This document shows positions 25,114-33,488 of a stretch of 64,000 nt of DNA, piece by piece. The stretch comes from Roseomonas gilardii. Lineage in GTDB: Bacteria > Pseudomonadota > Alphaproteobacteria > Acetobacterales > Acetobacteraceae. The first letter of the stretch is position 1. Each line of letters opens with the position of its first letter. The notes below the pieces were generated by a model. That model was given only the letters and a program-made list of their open reading frames with translations, searched no databases and was not told the origin of the DNA. Position numbers and translations under genes: made by a program. The DNA lies in assembly GCF_001941945.1 (NCBI RefSeq), contig NZ_CP015583.1, forward strand, positions 609,001-673,000, given 5' to 3'.

Positions 25114-26043
25114 TCAGTGGCTGGCGAGGCGGGCGGCGGTGCTGCCCTGCTTCGCCTCGCCGTCATTCGCCCGCTGGGTGTTGCGCACGAAGAGCGCGCG
25201 CAGGCCGGGGAGCAGCGCGGGGCGCTTCTGGCCGAAGCTCTGGGTGATGCGGTCGAGCAGCACGGCGAGGATCACCACGGCGAGGCCGCCCTCGAAGCCG
25301 GTGCCGACATCGAGGCGCTGGATGCCGGTGAGCACGGTGTTGCCCAGGCCGCCCGCGCCGATCATCGAGGCGATCACCACCATCGACAGCGACAGCATGA
25401 TGGTCTGGTTGATGCCGGCCATGATGGAGGGCAGCGCGTTCGGGAGCTGCACCTTCATCAGCAACTGCCCCGGCGTGCAGCCGAAGGCGAGGCCGGCCTC
25501 GATGAACTCGCTGTTCACCTGCCGCAGGCCGAGATTGGTCAGGCGCACGACCGGCGGCATGGCGAAGATCACCGTGGCGATGGTGCCGGGCACGGCGCCC
25601 AGGCCGAAGAACATGGCGGCCGGGATCAGGTAGACGAAGGCCGGCATGGTCTGCATCAGGTCGAGCACGGGGCGGACGAAGAGCGCCACGGCCTCGCTGC
25701 GCGCCATGGCGATGCCGAGCGGCACGCCGACCACGATGGCGATGACGGTGGCGGAGAGGACGAGGGAGAGGGTCTCCATCGTGCGTTCCCACAGATCCAT
25801 GCCGAGGATCACGAAGAGCGCGGCCACGGCGAAGAGGGCGAACTTCCAGCCCACGCGCCAGAGCGCGAGGAGCACGATCACCGCCACGGCGGCCAGCGGC
25901 GGGACGCCGGTCAGGGCCGCCTTGATGGTGTCGGTGACGAAGCCGATCACCATGGCGATGCCGTCGAGGAACGGCATGAAGTGGTCGAGGATGTAGTTGA
26001 CGACGGTGTCGGCGGCTTCGCCGATGCCGAGATGCATGTTCAT
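25114..26043 (-). CDS. proW: Glycine betaine/proline ABC transporter permease (ProW-like)
   Basis: The product is a 309-residue inner-membrane permease of the binding-protein-dependent family. It has about 6-7 transmembrane helices between residues 25 and 270. The EAA coupling loop is recognisable as EAGLAFGCTPGQLLMKVQLPNA at about residue 205. It lies 73 bases after the ATPase gene and 35 bases before the binding-protein gene, giving the order ATPase-permease-receptor of proVWX systems. The start MNMHLGIGEA could also be the internal Met at residue 3. Confidence 0.92.
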   Translation of the reverse strand: MNMHLGIGEAADTVVNYILDHFMPFLDGIAMVIGFVTDTIKAALTGVPPLAAVAVIVLLALWRVGWKFALFAVAALFVILGMDLWERTMETLSLVLSATVIAIVVGVPLGIAMARSEAVALFVRPVLDLMQTMPAFVYLIPAAMFFGLGAVPGTIATVIFAMPPVVRLTNLGLRQVNSEFIEAGLAFGCTPGQLLMKVQLPNALPSIMAGINQTIMLSLSMVVIASMIGAGGLGNTVLTGIQRLDVGTGFEGGLAVVILAVLLDRITQSFGQKRPALLPGLRALFVRNTQRANDGEAKQGSTAARLASH

Positions 26044-26116
26044 GGGATGTGTTCCGGTGCTGTGGGCCAGAGGGGGCGCGGGAAACCCGCGGCACGGGCG
26101 CCGCGGGGGCCTCGCC

Positions 26117-27397
26117 TCAGGCGGCGCGGTCCAGGGTCATCAGCAGGGCGGACTTGCTGATGGAGCCGACATAGCGGCGCTGCGCATCGACCACGGGCAC
26201 GGGCCAGGGGCTCTGCGCGACGCGGCCGAGCACGTCGGACAGCGTCTGGTCCGCGTCGATCGGCTCGATCTCCGACAGGAAGGCGCGGTGGTACGGGTCC
26301 GCCTCGCCGCTGCGCGCGGCACGGGCGAGGGATTCCGCGCTGACCATGCCGTGGTAGCGGCGGTCGCGCCCCACCACGATGGCGACGTCGCGGTCGTGCC
26401 GGCGCATGCGCTCCAGCGCGGCCGGGACGGCGAGGCCCTTGCGCTCGATCAGCACGACCTGCGCATCGCGGGCCACGTCGCCGGCGCGGAAGACCTGCGA
26501 CACGTCCACGTTGCGGAAGAAGGAGCGGACATAGTCGTTGGCCGGGTTGGTCACGATCTCGTCCGGCGTGCCGACCTGCACCACGTTGCCGTGCTGCATG
26601 ATGGCGATGCGGTCGCCGATGCGCATGGCCTCGTCGAGGTCATGGCTGACGAAGATGATGGTGCGGCTGTGCTCGGACTGCAGGCGCAGCAGCTCGTCCT
26701 GCATCTCCGTGCGGATCAGCGGGTCGAGGGCCGAGAAGGCCTCGTCCATCAGCAGCACGGTCGGCTCGCTCGCCAGCGCGCGCGCAAGGCCGACGCGCTG
26801 CTTCATGCCGCCGGAAAGCTGGTCGGGGCGGCTCTGGGCATAGGCTGCCAGGCCCACGCCCTCCAGCGCCGCCATGGCCTTGGCATGGCGCTCCGCCTCG
26901 CCGACGCCCGCGACCTCCAGCCCGAAGGCGGCGTTGTCGAGCACCGTGCGGTTGGGCAGCAGGGCGAAGGACTGGAAGACCATGCTCATGTCGCGGCGGC
27001 GCAGCTCGGTCAGCTCGCGCTTCGACATGCGGGTGATGTCCTGCCCATCCACCAGGATGGCGCCCGAGCTCGGCTCGATCAGGCGGTTGAGCAGGCGCAG
27101 AAGGGTGGACTTGCCGGAGCCGGAAAGCCCCATGATCACGAAGATCTCGCCGGCCATGATGTCGAAATTCGCGCCGTTGACGCCCAGCGTGCAGCCCGTC
27201 TCGGCATGGATCTCGTCCTTGCCCTTGCCCTGGCGCACCATCTCCATGGCGCGGTCGGGATGGTCGCCGAAGACCTTGTACACGTCGCGCAGGGCGATCT
27301 TCACCTGTGCTTCGCTGGCCGTATCGGCGGCGGTCGCCACCGGCAGGGAATCGGTCGCGGACATCCCGGGGGATGTCGCGGTCGTCGCCGTATCCAT
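26117..27397 (-). CDS. proV: Glycine betaine/proline ABC transporter ATP-binding protein (ProV-like)
   Basis: This 426-residue ATPase shows Walker A GLSGSGKST, signature LSGGMKQRV, Walker B LLMDEAFSALD and the switch His in VSHDLDEAM. It has the extended insert DEIHAETGCTLGVNGANF before Walker A that is typical of ProV/OpuAA. A C-terminal CBS-domain pair from about residue 310 often senses ionic strength in this family. The start at 27397 is supported by GGGAG and removes a 13-residue non-conserved extension. It heads the operon. Confidence 0.94.
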   Translation of the reverse strand: MDTATTATSPGMSATDSLPVATAADTASEAQVKIALRDVYKVFGDHPDRAMEMVRQGKGKDEIHAETGCTLGVNGANFDIMAGEIFVIMGLSGSGKSTLLRLLNRLIEPSSGAILVDGQDITRMSKRELTELRRRDMSMVFQSFALLPNRTVLDNAAFGLEVAGVGEAERHAKAMAALEGVGLAAYAQSRPDQLSGGMKQRVGLARALASEPTVLLMDEAFSALDPLIRTEMQDELLRLQSEHSRTIIFVSHDLDEAMRIGDRIAIMQHGNVVQVGTPDEIVTNPANDYVRSFFRNVDVSQVFRAGDVARDAQVVLIERKGLAVPAALERMRRHDRDVAIVVGRDRRYHGMVSAESLARAARSGEADPYHRAFLSEIEPIDADQTLSDVLGRVAQSPWPVPVVDAQRRYVGSISKSALLMTLDRAA

Positions 27398-27488
27398 AAT
27401 GCGTCTCCCAGTTGGCCATCCGCCCTGGGATGGCACTCACCTCCATGCGAGCGGCCGCCGGCAGGCACGGCCGCTATGAGCACAGAAC

Positions 27489-27521
27489 GGGCGGAAGGTT
27501 CCGGATCGGACCTTCCTGCCC
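27489..27521. repeat. Imperfect long hairpin upstream of proV
   Basis: GGGC plus GGAAGGT (27489-27499) can pair with ACCTTCC plus GCCC (27510-27521), with one bulged base and a 10-base loop. No T-run follows on either strand, so it is more likely an mRNA leader structure or a binding site than a terminator. Confidence 0.5.
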
Positions 27522-27528
27522 CGAAAAT

Positions 27529-27544
27529 GACACAATGATGTGTC
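27529..27544. promoter_or_regulatory. Palindrome upstream of proV
   Basis: GACACAATGATGTGTC has perfect 6-base arms around a 4-base centre and lies about 130 bases before the proV start. It looks like a dimeric regulator site; the regulator is unknown. Confidence 0.5.
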
Positions 27545-28130
27545 GCTGCCGTAAATAACCTTGGCCGCGATGTAGAATGGATGAACTGGATTGTCCACAC
27601 CTAACGGCACAGACATGCGCTGTGCGGGAAGCAATCCGGAAAGATGATCGCCTGTGCATGGTCAGGAGATATGAGCCGGGACCATCGGAGGCAGGGCGAA
27701 TTATTCTTGTGGCTTCCAGGGATATGCTCGGCGGATGACCGGTTGGCCTGTCCGGATTTCGCCGGAGAGGAAGGATTGACTGATCCGGTTCTGGGACACC
27801 TTATCACGATATTGTAACCCCGTGAAACAGCTTGGGTCACCAGGCGACTCGGGTTCGCCCTTCACTGCGAAATGACCAGCCATTTGCCAGCCCTCCGGCT
27901 GGAATCTTCTGGAAAAAGGCCCCGTTTCCGCCCAGATCAGGAGCAGCCGGACCGCCGCCTTCCACGACGGGCCCGGTGGCGGGCAGACCGATCGATGGAG
28001 CACGACGCCACAAGCGGCGATGGGTTCCCCGCAAGGGACCCTGACCGACCCGATCACTCTCCGGGCCGCCTCGGCCACGTGCCCCTCCCATGGTTCCCGC
28101 CGGGCCCATGCATTCGGGAGGGTAGAGAGA

Positions 28131-28925
28131 ATGGTGACGAATCCGTCCGCGGCCACCGGCGGCATGAGGGTGCCCGCGCGTCCCGCCATCCGCCACATCG
28201 GCTATGACGACCTGCGCGCCGCGCTGTCCGACGGATGGCGGGATTTCCGGGAAACACCGACCCAGCTGGTCTTCCTGGGCGTGATCTATCCGCTGGTCGG
28301 CCTCATCGCCGCCCGCGCGGCCTTCGGCTACGAGCTGCTGCCGCTGCTGTTCCCCATGCTGGCGGGCATCAGCCTGCTCGGCCCCGTCGCCGCGCTGGGG
28401 CTCTACGAGATCAGCCGCCGTCGCGAGCGCGGCGAGCCGGCATCCTGGGTGAACGCCTTCGACGTGCTGCGCTCGCCCTCGCTCTTCTCCATCGCGGCGC
28501 TGGGCGTTGTGCTCTTCGCCGTCTTCGTCGCCTGGCTCTTCGTGGCCAAGGCCATCTATGTCGCCACGCTGGGCGCCGCCCCGCCGGACTCGATGGGCGA
28601 GTTCCTGCACGACGTGCTGCGGACGCGCGAAGGGCGCAGCATGATCCTGCTCGGCAACGGCGCGGGCTTCTTCTTCGCCCTGCTGGTGCTGAGCATCTCG
28701 GCGGTGTCCTTCCCGCTCCTGCTGGACCGTGATGTCGGCGTGGCGGAGGCGGTGCGCGCCTCGATGCAGGCCATGGCCACCAATCCGGGGCCGATGCTCG
28801 GCTGGGGCCTGATCGTGGCGGTGCTGCTGGTCCTGGGCTCGCTGCCCTGCTTCGTCGGGCTGGCCGTGGTCATGCCCGTCCTGGGCCATGCCACCTGGCA
28901 CCTGTACCGGCGCATCGTGGCGTGA
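28131..28925 (+). CDS. DUF2189 integral membrane protein
   Basis: The product is a 264-residue membrane protein of the DUF2189 family. After a short cytoplasmic N-terminus (IRHIGYDDLRAALSDGWRDF, typical of the family) come paired hydrophobic segments near residues 45-90, 120-145, 175-200 and 220-255. Family members in alphaproteobacteria are often annotated as possible cytochrome c oxidase subunit I-like, but no haem or copper ligands are evident here. The ATG at 28131 follows a GGGAGGG sequence. Function is unknown. Confidence 0.83.
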   Translation: MVTNPSAATGGMRVPARPAIRHIGYDDLRAALSDGWRDFRETPTQLVFLGVIYPLVGLIAARAAFGYELLPLLFPMLAGISLLGPVAALGLYEISRRRERGEPASWVNAFDVLRSPSLFSIAALGVVLFAVFVAWLFVAKAIYVATLGAAPPDSMGEFLHDVLRTREGRSMILLGNGAGFFFALLVLSISAVSFPLLLDRDVGVAEAVRASMQAMATNPGPMLGWGLIVAVLLVLGSLPCFVGLAVVMPVLGHATWHLYRRIVA

Positions 28926-28933
28926 GGGGGATC

Positions 28934-28956
28934 GGCCGGGGCCTCGCGCCCCGGCC
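28934..28956. terminator. Convergent terminator hairpin
   Basis: GGCCGGGGC and GCCCCGGCC form a 9-bp stem with a 5-base loop in the 36 bases between two convergent genes. Confidence 0.6.
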
Positions 28957-28961
28957 GGCCG

Positions 28962-30017
28962 TCAGGCGGCCTCGGGCAGGGTCGCCATGTCGATCACGAA
29001 GCGGTATTTCACGTCGGACCGGATCATGCGCTCATAGGCGGCGTTGATCTCGTCCATGCGGATCATCTCGATGTCCGAGGTGATCCCGTGCTCGCCGCAG
29101 AAGTCCAGCATCTCCTGCGTTTCCGCGATGCCGCCGATCAGCGACCCGGCGAAGCTGCGGCGCTTGAAGATCAGGCTGAACACGGCGACCGGCAGGGGCT
29201 GCTCCGGCGCGCCGACCTGCACCAGCGTGCCGTCGCGCTTCAGCAGGCCAAGATAGGCGTTGATGTCGTGCTGCGCCGCCACGGCGTCGAGGATGAAGTC
29301 GAAGCTGTTGGCCTCCCTGGCCATCGCCGCCTCGTCCCGCGACAGCACCACCTCATGCGCGCCGAGGCGCAGCGCATCCTCGACCTTGCTGGCGGAGGTG
29401 GTGAAGAGCACGACATGGGCGCCGAAGGCCCGGGCGAACTTCACCGCCATATGGCCGAGCCCGCCCAGGCCGACGATGCCGACTCGCTGGCCGGGGCCGA
29501 CCTTCCAGTGCCGCAGCGGCGAATAGGTGGTGATGCCGGCGCAGAGCAGCGGCGCCACGGCGGCGAGGTCCAGGTTCTCCGGCACCTTCAGCACGAAGGC
29601 CTGGTCCACCACCACGGCGCGGGAATAGCCGCCGAAGGTATGGCCGCCGCCTTGCCTGTCCTCGCCGTTATAGGTGCCGACGAAGCCGCGCTCGCAGTAC
29701 TGCTCCAGCCCTTCCTGGCAGCTCGCGCATTCGCGGCAGGAATCGACCATGCAGCCGACGCCGGCGAGGTCGCCCACCCGGAAGCGGGTCACGGCCGCGC
29801 CGACCGCCGTGACGCGGCCGACGATCTCGTGGCCTGGCACGCAGGGATAGAGGGTGTTGTGCCACTCGTTGCGGGCCTGGTGCAGGTCGGAATGGCAGAC
29901 GCCGCAATAGAGGATGTCGATCCGCACATCCATCGGGCCGGGATCGCGGCGCTCGAAGGTGAACGGGGCAAGCGGCGCCGTGGCGGCTTCCGCGGCATAG
30001 CCGGTGCAGGTGAACAT
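28962..30017 (-). CDS. NAD(P)-dependent zinc alcohol dehydrogenase, cinnamyl-alcohol-dehydrogenase type
   Basis: The 351-residue medium-chain dehydrogenase resembles YahK/AdhC-type aldehyde reductases. The catalytic zinc ligands sit in YCGVCHSDLH (Cys, His) and PGHEIVGRV (His, Glu). The structural zinc site is the Cys cluster CRECASCQEGLEQYC. The cofactor motif GIVGLGGLGHMAVK lies near residue 180. This subfamily usually reduces aldehydes with NADPH. GAGGA 7 bases upstream supports the start at 30017 over in-frame Mets at 30044 and 30089. It is convergent with the DUF2189 gene. Confidence 0.93.
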   Translation of the reverse strand: MFTCTGYAAEAATAPLAPFTFERRDPGPMDVRIDILYCGVCHSDLHQARNEWHNTLYPCVPGHEIVGRVTAVGAAVTRFRVGDLAGVGCMVDSCRECASCQEGLEQYCERGFVGTYNGEDRQGGGHTFGGYSRAVVVDQAFVLKVPENLDLAAVAPLLCAGITTYSPLRHWKVGPGQRVGIVGLGGLGHMAVKFARAFGAHVVLFTTSASKVEDALRLGAHEVVLSRDEAAMAREANSFDFILDAVAAQHDINAYLGLLKRDGTLVQVGAPEQPLPVAVFSLIFKRRSFAGSLIGGIAETQEMLDFCGEHGITSDIEMIRMDEINAAYERMIRSDVKYRFVIDMATLPEAA

Positions 30018-30342
30018 GCGGATGTCCTCGCACGAAGAAGGCATGGGAAGGCGCCGCGGCCGCCCCGGTGCGGGCGGCGCGAGACGCATGGGCGGCGAAA
30101 GAGCGGTCAGCGGGGGATCTGTGCCCGGGCCAGGGATTCGGCCAGGGCTCCGCGAGACCGGTCATGGCGGAAAGCATGGCGATCAATGGAACGTGAAGGC
30201 CGGACAGGCCGGCGATCGCTCCTGGCGGCATGGCGGAGGATGGCTAGACTGCCCGGCGCATCCCGGGCCGGATCATGGGCGCCGTTCCCGATCCCGGGCG
30301 ACGGCCCGGAGGCTGGCCGGGAGCCAGACGAGGAGACGCCCG

Positions 30343-31254
30343 ATGCCCGAGACGATGGAAGCCGGAACGCCGGTTCCGCCGCCACTGACACAGGCGGAGA
30401 TCGACCAGCGGGTCTTCGACCTCTACGACGAATACTGCCATGGCCGGCTCGATCGCCGCGAATTCCTCGCCCGCGCCGCCATGATCGCGGGCGGGCTGGC
30501 AATGGCGCAGGCACTCCTGCCCCGCTACGCGCAGGCGCAGACCGTTTCCTTCACCGATGAGCGCATCCAGGCCCGGTATGTCACCTATCCCTCGCCCGGC
30601 GGTACCTCCGGCACGATGCGGGGCTATCTGGTGCGGCCCAGCGGAGCGGGACCTTTCCCGGCGGTGCTGGTGATCCACGAGAACCGGGGGCTGAACCCCT
30701 ATATCGAGGATGTCGCGCGCCGCCTCGCGGTCGAAGGCTTCCTGGCCCTGGCGCCGGACGGGCTGTTCCCGGTCGGCGGCTATCCCGGCAACGACGATGA
30801 CGGGCGTGATCTCCAGGCGGGGCTGGACCAGAACAAGCTGCGCAAGGACATGCGCAACAGCGCCATCTGGCTGAAGGCGCATGAACTGTCCTCGGGCAGG
30901 CTCGGCATCACCGGCTTCTGCTGGGGCGGCACCACCACCAATGCGCTGGCCGTCGCGCTCGGGGCCGAGGTGAGGGCCGCCGTGCCCTTCTATGGCGCGG
31001 CGCCGGAAACCGCCGGTGTCCCCGCCATCAAGGCGCCGCTGCTGATCCACTACGCGGAGAAGGACGAGCGCATCAACGCGATGTGGCCCGGCTACGAGGC
31101 GGCGCTGAAGGCGCACGGCATCCCCTACGAGGCCTATGTCTATCCGGGCACGCAGCACGGTTTCCACAACAACTCGACGCCGCGCTACGACGAGGCGGCG
31201 GCGAAGCTGGCCTGGGAGCGGACGCTCGCGCATTTCCGTCAGAACCTAGCCTGA
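30343..31254 (+). CDS. Dienelactone hydrolase family protein, Tat-exported
   Basis: This 303-residue alpha/beta-hydrolase resembles E. coli YghX. A twin-arginine signal (DRREFLARAAMIAGG) lies internally at about residues 38-65, behind a soluble N-terminal extension, as in homologues. The nucleophile is the Cys of TGFCWGG; the acid/base pair lies in YAEKDERIN and GTQHGFHN, completing a Cys-Asp-His triad typical of dienelactone hydrolases. The substrate of the exported enzyme is not known. Confidence 0.9.
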   Translation: MPETMEAGTPVPPPLTQAEIDQRVFDLYDEYCHGRLDRREFLARAAMIAGGLAMAQALLPRYAQAQTVSFTDERIQARYVTYPSPGGTSGTMRGYLVRPSGAGPFPAVLVIHENRGLNPYIEDVARRLAVEGFLALAPDGLFPVGGYPGNDDDGRDLQAGLDQNKLRKDMRNSAIWLKAHELSSGRLGITGFCWGGTTTNALAVALGAEVRAAVPFYGAAPETAGVPAIKAPLLIHYAEKDERINAMWPGYEAALKAHGIPYEAYVYPGTQHGFHNNSTPRYDEAAAKLAWERTLAHFRQNLA

Positions 31255-31300
31255 CGGCGCCGCATCCTGCGTTCCGCACCCGGAAGCCAGCGGACATGCG

Positions 31301-31328
31301 AAGGGCCGCCCCTCGCGGGACGGCCCCT
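31301..31328 (-). terminator. aceA terminator hairpin
   Basis: On the minus strand a 10-bp stem (GGGCCGTCCC / GGGGCGGCCC, one G-U pair) with a GCGA tetraloop is followed by TTCG, 21 bases after the isocitrate lyase stop. It can also serve the convergent hydrolase gene. Confidence 0.65.
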
Positions 31329-31348
31329 CCTGCTCCGATGCCGCCTGT

Positions 31349-33007
31349 TCAGGCGAACTGGTTCATCGTGTTGTGGGCGCCGCCGGCCTTGAGCGCGGCC
31401 TCGCCGGCGAAATACTCCTTGTGCTCGTCGCCGACGTCGGAACCCGCCATGTTCTGGTGGCGGACGCAGGCCACGCCGCGCCGGATCTCCTGCCGCTGCA
31501 CGTCCAGCACGTAGCCCAGCATGCCCTGCTCGCCGAAATACTTCTGCGACAGCGTGTCGGTGGACAGTGCGGCCGTGTGGTAGGTCGGCAGCGTGATCAG
31601 GTGGTGGAAGATGCCGGCACGCTTCGAGGCATCGGCCTGGAAACTGCGGATGCGGGCATCCGCCTCCTCCGCCAGATCGGTCCCGTCATAGTCCACGCTC
31701 ATCAGCTTCGCGCGGTCATAGGTGGAGACGTCGCGGCCTTCCTTCTGCCAGGCATCATAGACCTGCTGGCGGAAGCTCAGCGTCCAGTTGAAGGACGGCG
31801 AGTTGTTGTACACCAGCTTGGCGTTCGGCACGACCTCGCGCACCCGGTCCATCATGCTGGCGATCTGCTCGACATGCGGCTTCTCCGTCTCGATCCAGAG
31901 CAGGTCGGCGCCGTTCTGGAGCGAGGTGATGCTGTCCAGCACGCAGCGGTCCGCGCCGGTGCCGGGGCGGAACTGGTAGAGGTTGCTCGGCAGGCGCTTC
32001 GGGCGCAGCAGCTTGCCCTCGCGGCGGATCAGCACGTCGCCGTCCTTCGCCTGCTCGGCGGTGATCTCCTCGCAGTCGAGGAAGCTGTTGTACTGGTCGC
32101 CGATATCGCCCGGCTCGCGGCTATAGGCGATCTGCTTGGTCAGGCCGGCGCCGAGCGAATCCGTGCGGGTGACGATGATCCCATCCGGCACGCCAAGTTC
32201 CAGGAAGGCGTAGCGGATGGCGCGGATCTTCTGGATGAAGTCCTCGTGCGGCACCGTCACCTTGCCGTCCTGGTGGCCGCACTGCTTCTCGTCGGAGACC
32301 TGGTTCTCGATCTGCAGCGCGCAGGCGCCCGCCTCGATCATCTTCCGGGCGAGAAGATAGGTCGCCTCCGCATTGCCGAAGCCCGCGTCGATATCGGCGA
32401 TGATCGGCACCACATGGGTCTGGTGCTTCTCCGCCGAGGCCAGCAGCTCCGCCGCCTTCGCATGATCACCCGCCGCCCGGGCCTTGTCATAGGCGCGGAA
32501 CAGGTCGTTGACCTCGCGCGCATCGGCCTGGCGCAGGAAGGTATAGATCTCCTCGATCAGCGCGGGCACGCTGGTCTTCTCGTGCATCGACTGGTCGGGC
32601 AGGGGGCCGAATTCCGAGCGCAGCGCCGCCACCATCCAGCCGGAGAGGTAGATGTAGCGCCGATCCGTGCCGCCGAAATGCTTCTTCACCGCGATCATCT
32701 GCTGCTGCGCGATGAAGCCGTGCCAGGCGCCGAGCGACTGGGTGTAGAGCGCCGGGTCGCGGTCATAGGCCGCCATGTCGGCGCGCATGATGCCGGCGGT
32801 ATAGCGCGCGATGTCGAGGCCGGTGCGGAAGCGGTTCTGCAGGCGCATACGGGCGGCGGATTCGGGACTGATCGCGTCCCAGGTGCCCTGCCGGCTCTCC
32901 ACCAGCTTGCCGATCTGCTCGACATCGCTGTGATAGGCACTGGCCGCGCCATCGCCGCCGGAGAAGCCGACGTTCAGACCATCCGGGGCGTAGTTGGGGG
33001 AAGACAT
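31349..33007 (-). CDS. aceA: Isocitrate lyase
   Basis: This enzyme splits isocitrate to glyoxylate and succinate, the first step of the glyoxylate bypass needed for growth on acetate, fatty acids and some C2 compounds. At 552 residues it belongs to the longer Pseudomonas-type subgroup. The active-site loop is DEKQCGHQDGK, where E. coli has KKCGH; the catalytic Cys is retained. Other conserved segments are PIIADIDAGFGN and NNSPSFNWTLSF. No malate synthase is in the window. A small unknown gene lies just upstream and may share its promoter. Confidence 0.96.
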   Translation of the reverse strand: MSSPNYAPDGLNVGFSGGDGAASAYHSDVEQIGKLVESRQGTWDAISPESAARMRLQNRFRTGLDIARYTAGIMRADMAAYDRDPALYTQSLGAWHGFIAQQQMIAVKKHFGGTDRRYIYLSGWMVAALRSEFGPLPDQSMHEKTSVPALIEEIYTFLRQADAREVNDLFRAYDKARAAGDHAKAAELLASAEKHQTHVVPIIADIDAGFGNAEATYLLARKMIEAGACALQIENQVSDEKQCGHQDGKVTVPHEDFIQKIRAIRYAFLELGVPDGIIVTRTDSLGAGLTKQIAYSREPGDIGDQYNSFLDCEEITAEQAKDGDVLIRREGKLLRPKRLPSNLYQFRPGTGADRCVLDSITSLQNGADLLWIETEKPHVEQIASMMDRVREVVPNAKLVYNNSPSFNWTLSFRQQVYDAWQKEGRDVSTYDRAKLMSVDYDGTDLAEEADARIRSFQADASKRAGIFHHLITLPTYHTAALSTDTLSQKYFGEQGMLGYVLDVQRQEIRRGVACVRHQNMAGSDVGDEHKEYFAGEAALKAGGAHNTMNQFA

Positions 33008-33064
33008 GTCTCGGTTCCTGCTATGCTGTGAAATGCCCGGGGGCGGGAGGCGGGGGCGGTTCGG

Positions 33065-33319
33065 TCAGCTGTAGTGGAGGTCGTCGTGCACCGCGCTGCT
33101 CGGCGTGCGGATGCTGGACGCGTCGGCCACGGTCGCGCCCTGGCGCAGCCCCACGGGGCCGTCCTTCTCGCCCTGCGCATAGGCCCAGCTATGGCCGTGC
33201 ACGAGGCCGTCGTCATGCTGCTCCGCGGACGGGTCCTGGCTGGCGGCGGGGGTGTTCTGCGGCAGGTCCCGCGACTGCGTCACGGAGGGGATGACCTGGG
33301 TCCTGGTGTTGATGAACAT
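33065..33319 (-). CDS. Small hypothetical protein upstream of aceA
   Basis: The 84-residue polar protein has no membrane segment and no recognisable domain. It starts MFINTRTQVIPSVTQS and is rich in Ser, Asp, His and Gln. It ends 57 bases before aceA on the same strand and its start lies just below the inverted-repeat promoter region. It is therefore positioned as the first gene of an aceA operon. AGGGAG lies 9 bases before the ATG. Composition is less skewed to Gly/Ala/Arg than the shadow frames, which supports real coding. Confidence 0.6.
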   Translation of the reverse strand: MFINTRTQVIPSVTQSRDLPQNTPAASQDPSAEQHDDGLVHGHSWAYAQGEKDGPVGLRQGATVADASSIRTPSSAVHDDLHYS

Positions 33320-33393
33320 GTCTGCGTACTCCCTGATCGGAGGTGAACCTCTCACGGGAGATAGAACGCGCTCATCGGGCCGGAGGAAATACA

Positions 33394-33464
33394 GGATTTA
33401 CATGAGGTGCTGTAAAGCTGTGACGAGATTTACTGTAAATCCATTACATCTGTAAAAGATGTAA
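33394..33464 (-). promoter_or_regulatory. AT-rich inverted-repeat cluster in the aceA promoter
   Basis: Three overlapping symmetric elements are visible. TTTACA...TGTAAA flanks 8 bases (33397-33416). GATTTACTGTAAATC is a perfect palindrome at 33427-33441. TTACATCT-GTAAA-AGATGTAA spans 33444-33464 with perfect 8-base arms. The half-site TTTAC/GTAAA recurs throughout. The cluster lies 75-150 bases upstream of the small gene that precedes aceA and looks like a multi-site operator for a glyoxylate-bypass regulator. Confidence 0.65.
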
Positions 33465-33471
33465 ATCCGCC

Positions 33472-33486
33472 GGGGCCGCCGGCCCC
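33472..33486 (-). terminator. GC hairpin after phnE2
   Basis: GGGGCC and GGCCCC around a 3-base loop directly follow the last phn gene. No T-run follows immediately, although the next 30 bases are T-rich on the minus strand. Confidence 0.45.
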
Positions 33487-33488
33487 GC

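Larger units (their letters stand above)
27398..28130. other. 733-bp intergenic region between proV and the DUF2189 gene
   Basis: I see no convincing gene here. Base composition is less GC-rich than the flanks between about 27520 and 27840. It carries two inverted repeats near the proV side, at 27489-27521 and 27529-27544. A minus-strand frame at 27701-28198 overlaps the start of the next gene and is probably not real. The region should contain the divergent promoters for the proV operon and the DUF2189 gene. Confidence 0.5.

Noticed and set aside
27701-28198. Minus-strand frame of 165 codons in the proV-DUF2189 gap
   Set aside because: It overlaps the start of the DUF2189 gene and has no domain and no ribosome site I trust. 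The less GC-biased final 60 residues are the only reason to keep it in mind.
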